DNA of 64,000 bases from Agroathelia rolfsii. Its lineage: Eukaryota; Basidiomycota; Agaricomycetes; Amylocorticiales; Amylocorticiaceae. The notes beneath the pieces were generated by a model that saw only the letters and a list, made by a program, of their open reading frames with translations, was not told the DNA's origin and did not search any database. Made by a program: the position numbers and the translations under genes. The DNA is taken from positions 1,151,001 to 1,215,000 of the forward strand of contig JABRWF010000005.1 of the NCBI GenBank assembly GCA_018343915.1. Reading direction: 5' to 3'. Positions 47,804-59,303 of this stretch are shown here, piece after piece (position 1 is the first letter of the stretch; each line of letters begins with the position of its first letter).

Positions 47804-49102
47804 AAGCTCTTGGAAGGGTAGAAGCAAACGAATCCATCCCTATAGATGTAGAAACCAGGATCCGCGCACATAAATACTTGGACTGTTTTATATTATCATT
47901 ATTCCTATCTGCACAGGCAAAAACCAATCAATACAGAGAAAAGTTATATCTATTTGATTACGAAAAGTAGTGCATAACAAGTGTGGTAGTTGAATGACAC
48001 TGTCAGGGAAAGGGCGCGGGCGGACGGGAATTAAATATCAATGTAGACGCGTAATTGACGAACCGTAAAATGTCAGTGCAATAAGAAAATACAACTACGT
48101 CGCAACAGCTAGTGTGCTCAAGCGCATCATAAGATGCACCCTATGTATGCTGCAGAACGTTCATGGACTTCAGAATCGTGGGGTCCATGGTGGTTTGTTC
48201 CTTGGCCCGTGCTTCAATCCGGAGCCCTATATTTATTAAGTCAATGACGTAGCAGATGTGCCAAGTCAGAAGTGATTATTGGCAGATGTCGATTTATTGG
48301 GTTCAAGTTGAAGCCGTTAAGGTTGTGTCGAAGAGGGAGTGTGATTTTGGTCGGAAAGCGGAACCCTTCGAAATGATGCTAAAATCACGCTTTATACAGG
48401 TTGCCAAACACAGACTCAGACTCATACTACGACTTGGACCGCACACTGATACGACCTTGATCGCATGCTTATACGGTCTGAACGGCACGAGCCATGAAGT
48501 TGTTCACATGATGGAAGACGGACGAAAGACGCCAATGTGACGCTTACTGACACCGGTATCACTGCAATCCCGAAAAATGTCTTTACGTGCCATCCAGGTA
48601 GAAACCATGGATATGTCTCAAAAAATATCACGAATTCTCATTTACAGACGAAATACTGGAGAGAATAGGTTAGTGATTGAAGAGCATTAGTTAGGGTGCG
48701 ATCTTGTGAATCGTGCAATGACGTCTATTGATATTTGATGTGTACGTGTAGGTCCTTACTCCGTAGGCACGGCTACTGTTGACTATGAATAAATCTTGTT
48801 TTAAATGTGAATGCTTATTGACGTGGCATAGTATGCCTTAGTTTTCGAATTTGGGGACGCACACCGGCGGACCATGCATCATCATCAGTCATCTGCCCAG
48901 CATTCAGCTCTTGCTCTCGGCCCGCAAATTGCCTATCGAAATGAAGGTCGTATTTGCAAACCTGGAAGATTATTGATCAATGCATGAGGATGTGATAAAT
49001 ACGAATTCTAGGGAATTTTGTGTTCGTTACCTCTCATCGCCCTAAAAGTCGATAGCCTACTATCCTGCATTTTGGCAGTTCAAGTTCTTGCTGTATTAAA
49101 CC
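47804..49102. promoter_or_regulatory. intergenic region with conserved PG promoter blocks
   Basis: 1.3 kb between the two polygalacturonase genes. Near its right end lie TTGCTCTCGGCCCGCAA (48910-48926) and TGCATGAGGATGTGATAAATAC (about 48981-49002), which match blocks upstream of copy 1 in order and spacing to the ATG. An open frame at 48256-48540 shows no family feature. Confidence 0.55.
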
Positions 49103-51354
49103 ATGCGTATTCATTCCACTGGTGTAACTTCCCTCGCTGCTGCAACAATCTGTCTGGCTGCCGGTGCTGCCCCTTTTGCTCGAGCGGTTACCGTCCAAGC
49201 AGATAAGCGCGGCTCGTGCACAGTCGAAGCTCTGTAAGCTCAGTTGTCCAGATGTATCCTTGTCGTCAAGCTAACTATACTCCTCAAGTGGAAATGGGCA
49301 GGATGATGGTGTTTGTATCTGCTACATTTTGTACATCCCCTGATTACAATAATTAACACTGCTTTCTATAGCCAAACATCCTCAAAGCATTCTCCGAATG
49401 CAGCAAAAACTCGGTTATCGACCTGCCAGGAAACTATACTGTCGGCACTGCACTCAATACCACGGGCCTGCACAATGTTAATATTTCGCTCACTGGACAA
49501 ATAAAATACACACCCAATATCACATACTGGTCTCCGGCAAGCTTCTATCTTACCTACGCGGTGAGACTTGCCGTCATTTACTCTTTCATATATTCAGTGC
49601 TCATTATAATGCTGCATTGCACAGAATGCGACAACTGCCTGGCTACTCGGCGGTGAGAATATTGTATTGAGCGTAAGTAGAGATGACTTTCCTCTATTTT
49701 ACTTTGATTGAAAATTCTTCCTCAGGGAGGTGGTGCTATCGATGGCAACGGCCTCGTCTGGTGGGAAGCATATGCAACCAACCCGGATGCGGGTGTCGCA
49801 GGCGGCTCTTCATTGACATTTGCACGGCCCATTCCTCTTACGGTGTACCAAAGCACTGTACGCACATTCATAGATTGTTGGCCTCTTTTTTGAACTTATG
49901 TTAGTTTTGGCTCATTAGAACGTAGTCGTGCGTAACATTACCGTCCAGAACTCACCATTCTGGCACAACTTTATCTACGAGTCAACAAATGTTCTCTACG
50001 ACAGCATCACAGTTCACTCTGTTAGTTCTAATGGATCCGCTCCAGCGGCGAACACGGACGGGTGGGATACCTGTAAGTAATCCAACCAGCCTCTATGATG
50101 GTCGATTTCTTAAAAGCGAATAATCGATCCGAACTGGGCTTGCTTATATATCTAAGATCGTTCCTCATATGTGACATTCCAAAACTCACATGTGTATAAC
50201 CATGATGACTGTGTCGCGCTCAAGCCCAACTCGACCTATGTTCATGTCGACAATATATATTGTAGTGGCAGCCATGGCATCTCAATTGGATGTATGTCTT
50301 TTTGCGCCGGCGCGCCTTCTCAGCGCCTTCTCTTTCCCTTGAGAAGTTGCTAATTCTTTATGCCTTTTTCTCTACTATAGCTCTCGGTCAGGTATGGATT
50401 CCACCCCTTGTGCATAAGGAAAGATTGGATGTAATACCCTGACTTCTCCATCAGTATGCCGGAGAGATGGACATTGTTGCCAACGTGCAGGTGACGAACA
50501 TCCAGTTATACAGCTCCCATTACGGCGCACGCATCAAAGTTTTTGTAGGCTGCTCTCATTTTCTTTCTTTTTTTTATTTATTTTTATTTTATTTTATTTT
50601 TATTCTCCGATTTCTTTCCTTTTTTTCTTCTTCCGTTGCATGCGTATACCGTATGCGCATATGAACACGTTCTTCCTTCTATCCATCCCTCCGAACCGTC
50701 GTCTTGTTCTCCCTTTGTCATTTGACCTCTGGGACGTCCACATTTCCAGATCATTTTCTGATCCTCCCTCCTGCTATTCCCCCAAATGATAGGGTGGCTC
50801 AAACGATTCCACGAGTATTTCCGGTGGCGGTACGGGCTACGTCCGCAATGTCACTTTCGAAAACTTTTACATAGATGGCGCGGTTAGCCCTATCGTCCTC
50901 ACGCAGTGCTACGATACCTCAACGAAGCAGTGCGAAGAGTTCCCGGCGCAGTTGACGATTGATGATAGTGAGTTTCAAAAGTTTCTTTTTTTGTTTTTGT
51001 ATGCATTGTATCTGGGATGTGCATATATGCGCAATAGTTTCCTTTTTCTGTTCATTAAAGTACTTTTGCTGATGCTTTTCTGTCATTCAGTACACTACGT
51101 CAATATAACCGGCACGGCGAGCAGTAGTAGTGAGGGTGTCATTGTCAGTCTCGAGTGCTCCAACACCTGCGACGACATCACTGCAAAGGACATCAACATT
51201 ACCGTATCCGGATACACGCCCATTTACCAGTGCGCGAACTTGGCGGATGAATCTCTGGTATGTAAAGTTCATTTTGGGGTGAAGAGTACTTCATAACAAA
51301 ATTTTTTTGCACACATTATAGCTTGACTTCAACTGCACGAATGTGATCATCTAA
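49103..51354 (+). CDS. exo-polygalacturonase (GH28), tandem copy 2
   Basis: Twelve exons (49103-49233, 49289-49310, 49372-49560, 49625-49672, 49726-49857, 49919-50072, 50157-50291, 50381-50391, 50455-50544, 50793-50967, 51091-51257, 51322-51354) give 428 residues. Every exon has exactly the length of its counterpart in copy 1, while introns differ. Motifs are retained: [49 protein letters not shown]. Signal peptide MRIHSTGVTSLAAATICLAA and a KR site. Main differences lie in surface loops, so it is a working duplicate rather than a decaying one. Secreted, pectin-degrading. Confidence 0.95.
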
Positions 51355-51617
51355 CAGCTCTCTAAAACCAAGGGAATGTTAGGGAAGCAAGTTCATCACT
51401 CCCGCAGCAGAAATGAGGGTCTCTATATATAAACGCTTGGACTGTTGTACATCATCATTATTTCTATCTGTACAAGTAGAAATCCAATAAATAAAGAGAA
51501 AAAGTACATTTATGTGATCATGAAAGGTGACATTTCACATAATCAAGAAAAAGAGTAACGGTCGGGGATGACATCGTCAATGGCAAGCAGGAAGGAAAGC
51601 ACACCAACATATGTTTT

Positions 51618-53083
51618 TCATGCCGCAACAACAGCCGCAGCTTTCTTCGAGCCCAACACATCCTCAGCTGCATGCCCCAAAGCTTGTACAACATCCGCGA
51701 CAAGGTCCTCGCCCTCCTCAACGCCAACACTAAGGCGGACCATACCCTCCGAGATGCCCAATTTGGCACGCTCCGCCTCGGGGATTGACGCATGGGTCAT
51801 CAGTGCCGGCAGCTCTGACAAACTCTCAACGCCGCCCAAGCTCTCTGCGAGAGTGAATAGTCGCAGATGGCCAAGGAAAGCATGGGCAAACGCTGCCTGC
51901 TGCTCCGAAGTGGAGAATAGTCTCGAGTTGGGATGGAATGAGAGCATACCACCGTATGGGAAGTCACCCTCGGCGCCCGTGAAAGTCTGTAGAGAGCTCA
52001 CCCATCGCTTAGCGACGGGGGCAAGTGCCTCCCACGCGAGTGCGTGACGTGGGTGGGAGGCCAGGCCGGGATAAGCGATTCTATCTGTGTCCACGTACGG
52101 GCTCGACGCTAGTACACGCGCGACGAGCAAGGCGTTCTCTCCATGCGCTTTCATGCGCAGGTGCAACGTCTTGGCGCCACGTTGGGCAAGCCAGCAGTCG
52201 TACGCGCTCGGTACAGCGCCGATGGCATTTTGCAAGAAGCGTAGTTTGGCTGCAAAGGCGTCGTGCGTGGGTGAAGAGGGTAAGAGAATTACACCAGCGA
52301 GTATGTCAGAGTGGCCGTTGATGTATTTGGTGAGTGAATGTAAGACGATATCTGCGCCAGCGAGGATTGGGGAGGCGAAGAAAGGTGATTGGAATGTCGA
52401 GTCGACAAGCAGCAACGGCTGCGATGGGGATGTGTGTGCTACACGAGCGATAGTTGGGATGGACAACACACGCAGAGTGGGATTGCTTGGTGTCTCGATC
52501 CAGATCAACTATCATATCAAACAAGTTAGAATTTACAATCATGTACAATCAACTGATCATTAGACCAAATGCTCACCTTAGTGTTAGGACGAACGTGACT
52601 GCGGATCTCATCTTCACTAAGACCCTCGAGCTCCACGAAATCAACTTCGAGGCCCTGATTCTGGGCCGCGACTTTGGTCATGTACCTGAAGGTTCCGCCA
52701 TAGACGTCATTGACGCTCAGAACATGGGCACCGGGACCCAACGACTGCAGCAATGTGGCCGTAGCCGAGGAACCAGATGCGAATGCGAGTGCCTGGCCGG
52801 CGCCGGCCTCAATGGCCGTCAGCGTCCTCTCCAGAGCATCGCGATTGGGATTGCCAGAGCGAGTGTACTCGTATCCTTTGTGAACACCTACGCTCTCTTG
52901 CTTATATGTGGTGCTGAGAGAGATTGCTGGGATAACGGCCCCTGTCTCTGTGCTAGGCTCTGAGCCTACGTGGATGGCTCGGGTGCCAAATCCGTCGTTG
53001 GTATGATCATCAACGATGGGTTGAGCAGTCTTATCAGATGAACCGTTTACGTGGGTATCTTCGAGTATACGTGCAGGAGACAT
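51618..53083 (-). CDS. cystathionine gamma-lyase family, PLP-dependent (trans-sulfuration)
   Basis: Exons 53083-52577 and 52508-51618 give 465 residues. A 28-residue head precedes GFGTRAIHVGSEPSTETGAV, then KQESVGVHKGYEYTRSGNPN (the family's YSRxxNPT region), ALAFASGSSATATLLQSL, LIWIETPSNPTLRVLSI and LLLVDSTFQSPFFASPI. The PLP lysine is in GADIVLHSLTKYINGHSD. LGGVESL near the end is also typical. The sequence fits cystathionine gamma-lyase (Cys3), which makes cysteine from cystathionine; a gamma-synthase cannot be excluded by motif alone. The C-terminus has a short alanine-rich extension. It converges with exo-PG 2, about 260 bp between stops. Confidence 0.93.
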
Positions 53084-56000
53084 CCTAGAGAGTAGTGGGT
53101 ATGCTGGATGCTGTACAGGTGAGGGATGGCAATTACGATGCTCACCTCTCGACCATGTCTGGCAATTTTTATAATTTTTGATGAATGATTTTTTTCCGCG
53201 CGAGCACGAAAGGATGACGAGCTAGCTGCAGTAGCCACCACCATTTTTGCACGTTCTGCTGACTAAGGCCCTTGCCGAACTCCGCCTGAAGAAATATTTG
53301 TCAGCCACTTGCCACCTGGACGCCGCCGCCTGCAGAGTTGCCAACGCACACGCACAAGAATAGCCAACAAATAGTCCGAGTGATTGGATTCGCATGCTCT
53401 GCCAATGACCGCCATGCGCACCAGCAATTAGTGAGGAACATGGCGCGTACACATAATACTCTACGTGACTGCACTGAAGTTGTGCGGATGATGTGAGAAA
53501 GGCGTTGTCATAGCTGAGTCATGACCGTCATGACGCAAGCCTCTTCCGTGTGTCAGCAGGAATGGAGCGACGTAGACCAAGGAAAGTGTTTCTTCACGGT
53601 GAACTTGAACATAGACGGTATTATATTTTGTATTACGTGAGCGGCTGAGTCGGTCGGTGCCAGGCGCCGGGCTTGGGTGTGTATAATATGTGCCGAAACT
53701 TGACTCGGACGACAGCATTATGATGGGCATATTTGCCCTGACAAGCAGGTTGATGACCCATGACACAGCCGTTACAAGCTGCAGAACGTAGGCGTTGCAT
53801 ATGGATAATCGTCGGTGCGTGCAAAGAGCGATGCACCTTGCACAGTGCCCAGCAAGGCGATTGTATGTGCTATGACCCCTGCATGATCTTTTCTTTTCTC
53901 TTTCTTTTTTTTTCGATCAAGCCCAAGACAGGGGTCTAACCGTTTGATGGAGCAATGGGCTAGCAATTCTATGCTTTCCACCTGACACTCGTCCATCATA
54001 GTGCTGTGTAACGGCACCACTGTAACCCTAACATTGTGTCGTGGCGGGCCACCAGTCGAGAAGAGAAAACTCTTTTGGCTATGGAGCAGCTGCAAAACCG
54101 CGACACGATCATGCACGATGTATGATGGAACGCAGAGCGGTGATAGCACGTCATCTCATCATTATATCGTAACACCCATCCCCACTCCCCATTCCCCTTC
54201 ATCATGCCACGGTTATTAGAGCAGATACCGGTTCTGGACTCAGTATAAAACGGGGGCTCCCTAGATAACGAGAGGCGGAACGGGCTAGGGTAGAGGAACT
54301 CGAAGAAGAAGGAAGAGGAAGAATCAGACGGTGAGGAAGGAGGCGAGTGGTCTGGGAGGCAGTACCTCGGGTTATGCGATGGATTTGATCAATCTCATGC
54401 TGACAATGGGCACCCCAAACTTAATACTCTAAATCCTTGATTTGTGAGGTTAGTTGCACTGTATTGGATCGACGATAAAACCTGGGTCTTGAGTTTGATA
54501 GATAAGATGATCATGTGCCGAGCTCACGTTTACCCAAAGGAAGCAGGGTGGAGCGCTTAGCATCTCGGCGGCCTCAGTTTCCCATTCCATTCTCGGAGAA
54601 GCACATCCTGTAGGGGCGATGAGGAGAAACATGTATTCATACGGAGTATTACGGACTTACGGAGAAGTGGCTCGTTCAAGCATGTGGTCACTGGCTCAGT
54701 GCGTTTGATAAAGTTTGTTCGCCGTCATGAATCACTGGCATGATCAGGTAGTATGATCAACAGACGATTGCGTGCAATTCGGAGGTTCCATTCATCGCCA
54801 GAAAGAACCGACGCGACTTGGTTTTCCTTTTTCCACTTCCTTTTGAAACACAGTTCCATATGTAGACACAAAGCAGAATAAATGGTCGAGCCAAGTTGGA
54901 GGTGGATGGGGCTCAAGAACATGACACAATCAAACACTAACATTGGATTGCCATAGTTGTTAATCGCGTTAATTGAGCTTGATATGATTTCGCGTCATAG
55001 GGAAAAGAGAAATTGAAGGTTGAAGAATATCTAGCCTCATTGTAGATCGACTTGAACACAAGGCTCGACTTTTCAAGACTAAGACGATGGCTATCCCTTC
55101 TCCATACTTCGAGCCCAAGGAGAAGACGAAGTGGAACGGCAGGTTAACAAACAATATGTCGTTCAATAAGTCTGCGACTAATCTGTCCCTGCTTTAACTA
55201 TTAAAAATACCTACTAGTGGTATTAATCAGTCTAGTAATTGCCCAATTCCACTACGAAATAGTCAGCCTTTTACTTCTTGACTCGCCTATCACTATGCGT
55301 TGTCTCCTCGGCGCTTCGCCCATCATGCATCATGGTTGACACATGAGGTGAATGAAGATCGGCCTGCTCCCAACACCGCGATCGCTTTAGCTCTCGATTA
55401 AGTCAAGATTTAATTGTTAATCACTCACTACTACTATCATCGGTGTCAGTCTGAAGCTTTGTGCCTGTACTAGAATGCTGAACAACCCTGCCAAGGCTAC
55501 CATCAAGGCGGAGCTCGACAATGAATCCCCTACTTAGATTTCCCTAACACATGGATCGTCGGAGATTGACAGTGTTTTTTCAATCAAAGCGGCGTAAAGC
55601 AGGGGGCGAATGGAAGCCAGGGCGAAAACAAACTTGAAGAATAAAGTTAGTGAGTTATGCGCTTGGGGTTCTAGGACATTGTTCCTTCCCTAGATATCTT
55701 GCAAAGGCTTCAAGGATTGTAATATCCGAATTAAATTTTGATAAAAATGGAAGATGACGCCAGTGATACAATAATCTTACATTGTCGTAATGCACTTGCC
55801 AAACTCGCCACATAAGTGGTAAGAACGCACGACCATGGATGCACCGGTGCGTGATGATCAGTAGTAAATTTACGGTGTCATGGCTATTGTTAAAGCCGCG
55901 GGCATAAGCTCCGGTATAGTCAGTCACGGTGGCATATGAAAAGCAGATCAGAAGCAATGAAGACATGAGGATGGAATGATACAACTTAGGTGGATCCAAA

Positions 56001-57287
56001 AAAGTAGTTATCAAAACCCTTCCGGGTTACAAGTTACCAGCACATACATACAACTGGCAGTAGGCTCGGGTTCTCGGAACGAAGCCCACCTAAAAAGCAT
56101 GAGCCTAAGAGTCTGTTGTCGGTAGCGCACAGGGGCATGCCATCAACGAGCAGAAAGTGGCGTGGAATGGAAGCTCGTTCAACGTGGAAAGGCTTGCCTG
56201 AAGAAAATACCAGAAATGGGTAAATAAAACATCATGGCCATTGGCATCACACGCGCACGCCGCGCTACTGACAAAGTGTATCCGCGAATACATTTTTTTT
56301 TTTTTGCCTTCCCCCTTGTCCATTGACACGAGGTGTGTTCTCGGTTGCACTGACAAGCTTGGTCAATTTTCCACTAGAACCGTAATCTTGTCAACGAGCT
56401 GCGATTATCGAAGTACATTCAATAGATTTAATCGTTAATGGATCAAATTAAAATGAGCTGATAGAATAATGATTACCAGTTGTATCTACGTCCAAATTGC
56501 AAAATGTAGATGGAAACTGGAAAGCCAGATGATAACTTACTCTTTTGGCCTAATGAGTAAAAGATAACCATCAGTAATCATCTTGCCGTCTCCATCGACA
56601 TCAGAGAGCCCAAGCAATCAGAGTATCGAAGCTAATTTCATGTTAGCAGGGCTCAAAAGAGTCAGGGGACGCCACACAAGCAAAGTTGCCCTCTGAGCAA
56701 GTGAGGAATGGCTCCTCGGCATATCGTGTACGTAAAAGAAGCCATCAGGGAAGTTTTGTGAACCCTGCCAACCTGAGTGTCTCCTTGAACTTTAAGCTTC
56801 CTTTTCGGTGCGGCCACACTATTCCGTAGTTATTGTTGTTGTGACACGCCAAGAAAGTTTCTACGGATGTTGATGCTATAGTTGACGAAGAGAAATTGAG
56901 CAAAATGCCTGGTCCAAGGATAGAGTCAGAATCACCTCAGGCTGTGGATGATAATTGATAACCTGTTTGCCACACAATGTCCATCATCAACAAACACAAG
57001 TTAACCCCGATAATTCCCACCAAGCTCTCCGTTGAGAAGTGGGTTTGCAGGTCACAACGAATCCTTGCAGTCACCAGCCAACACTGCAGTATACAGAACA
57101 CGCTTTTTGAGAAATACAAGCTTCGTCAATAAGAAACAATGTACAATAATGCAACCAAGAAACATCCATATCAGTAATATCTCAATGTCATCTAAAATAA
57201 AGAAAGGTATCATAAAAGTACTCCGAATTTGCCACATTAGTCGTAAAAGGCCATGCTAATGCCCTTTCACAAAGCCTCTGAGTTCCA
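53084..57287. other. gene-poor region
   Basis: 4.2 kb without a gene I can support. A plus-strand TATAAA lies at about 54244, followed by a purine-rich stretch. Two short in-frame islands look protein-like (MAIPSPYFEPKEKTKWNG, from 55087; NNPAKATIKAELDNE, from about 55480), but no splice model joins them. All other open frames overlap or are low complexity. No tRNA-like structure seen. Confidence 0.4.
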
Positions 57288-59303
57288 TTAGCTCCATAGT
57301 TGCCAAAATGCATGGGTCCAGCTTGGGCCTTGTCCACCTCGGCCGCCGGACCCCTGGGGGTGCTGTTCGTTCATAGGGGATGTAGGCTTACGGAACGATC
57401 CCGGCATGCCGAATGTACAATCGTCATCCTCTTCGTTGGTGTTATCATTCCCATGCTGTACGACTTCGTCAGCCGCACCATTCGCTGGAACATTTATGGA
57501 AATATTGGTCGGCTCCGCGGTAGCCTGACCCGGAGCATCATGGCCCCCTTTTTGCTTACTTCTTTCACTGTTGGGTGTGGTAGGATGGGACGGTGTGGGG
57601 CTCCTAGCTCCATTTGCATCCTTGTGTCCCTGCCACCAGCCACTGCCAAAGGATTCGGCTGTGGTGGAGCGACTGATCGGTGAGCGCTCGCCGCTGGCGC
57701 CATCCGTTGGGGATGTGTCCCCCTTAGAGGCATGGCTGGCTGCGCGGGCTAGACGGCCAACAGCACGCACATTCTGAATGGCCGAGCGCCAACGCGCCTT
57801 GGCGTCAAAGTTGGCCTTGATGGTTGCATGAAGGTTGTGCTCTTCTTGTTCATGGGGTACTGCCGCTTCAGGTTGCACTGCGGGAACTGCTGCTTCTGTC
57901 TTCTCCGGCTCTTCCGGGGAAAGCCACTGTGATCCGGATGTATTCAGCTGTGGAATCTCCAATGGAAAAAGGAATCTCTACGTGCTTACAGGATGCTTGA
58001 GCGCCTGATCAGCTGTCAATCGTTCACTGGGCGCCGGCTTTAGTAGTGCCAATATGAAATCCTTGGCTGATGGATACGGGCGATTAGACACATAGGAGGT
58101 GGTACAACTCGTTGCATGATGGACTTGCCTGTTTGGCTGACCTTCGCCCAGTACTTCTCGTGGAATTCAATGCGACCTTGCATGCATTCTTTTGCCAGAG
58201 CTTGAGGTGATTCGGAGCGGAATGGGGAGTATCCACATAGAAGTACATATGTGATTACACTTAAAAGGTTTGAATGAGTATTGAAAATTATACGCTGGGA
58301 AAGGCATTGAGAAATACCCGATGCTCCAGAGATCAACGGCTTTCCCATAGCCGCTCTTCTCTCGTATTTCTGGTATAATGACTTCAGGGGCTACATAGCC
58401 ATACGATCCTGCGAGTGCATGGAGGTGCTCATCAGGAGTATCTAAATGCTTTGCACTAGTCAAAATTGAAATATAAGCTTGCCTGGACCATGAGGCAAAT
58501 GAATACCACATACATTCCGAAGTCGCATATAACAATATCTGAATCTTCTCCCTGATGACGATAGAGTATGTTTTCTGGTCTACAGCGATGAAAAGTGTGA
58601 GGAATACAATACTAATGAGCAAGTCAAAAGGGTATTACTTCAAATCACGGTGAACCACCTCTCGGTCATGGAGATATTTTACGCCCTCAGAGACTTCTTT
58701 AATGACCTAAAAGTAAAGTAAACACGCTGTACGTGCATAGCATAGCTACATTAAAAACCAACAAAACTGGCGTCCTTTTCTGTAAATCTGCCTCGTTTGA
58801 GGATGCGATCGAAGAGCTCTCCACCAGTAGCCAGCTCAAATACAAGATAATATTTGCTGCGTGATTCGAAACATTCATAAAACTTGACAATATTCGGGTG
58901 GGACAATCCACGAAGGACTTTCATCTCGCTCCAAACAGTCTCTTCATTGCCTTTGACCTTTTTCTTTTGTATCAGCTTGAGAGCAACTAAGAGGGTCTTG
59001 TTTGTTGGTGTCGACGTTGGACTCGAGACATTGAGTGCGTCGCGTGAGACTTTAGGTGATGGATCCGCAGCAGCACCAGACTCTGCAACTGCCAATTGCT
59101 CACGAGGAACATGCCAAGTCGCTTTCTGGGCAAAGTCGCAACAGTGAACAATTTGCACATCAATTTACACGCCGGAGAACCGAGCCCACCATGACCTTGC
59201 CGAAGCTGCCGGTTCCGAGTTGTTCATGAATCTCATAATTCTTCTTGTGTGAGTACGACGGAGGTTGAGGGAGAAGTGCGTCCTTAATGGAGAGATGCAT
59301 CAT
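57288..59303 (-). CDS. Ca2+/calmodulin-dependent protein kinase
   Basis: Eight exons: 59303-59190, 59125-58763, 58706-58639, 58579-58514, 58455-58318, 58259-58129, 58066-57990 and 57926-57288, giving 531 residues. Kinase motifs in order: [10 protein letters not shown] (29-38), [10 protein letters not shown] with the ATP Lys88, [32 protein letters not shown], and [19 protein letters not shown]. After the domain, [28 protein letters not shown] matches the autoinhibitory/calmodulin-binding helix of fungal CaMKs. An unusual 45-residue Ser/Thr/Ala-rich insert separates the glycine loop from Lys88. The tail is long and disordered. The sixth intron uses a GC donor (ACAG|GCAAGT); only that splicing joins KVSQT to AKDFILALL. 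Confidence 0.94.
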
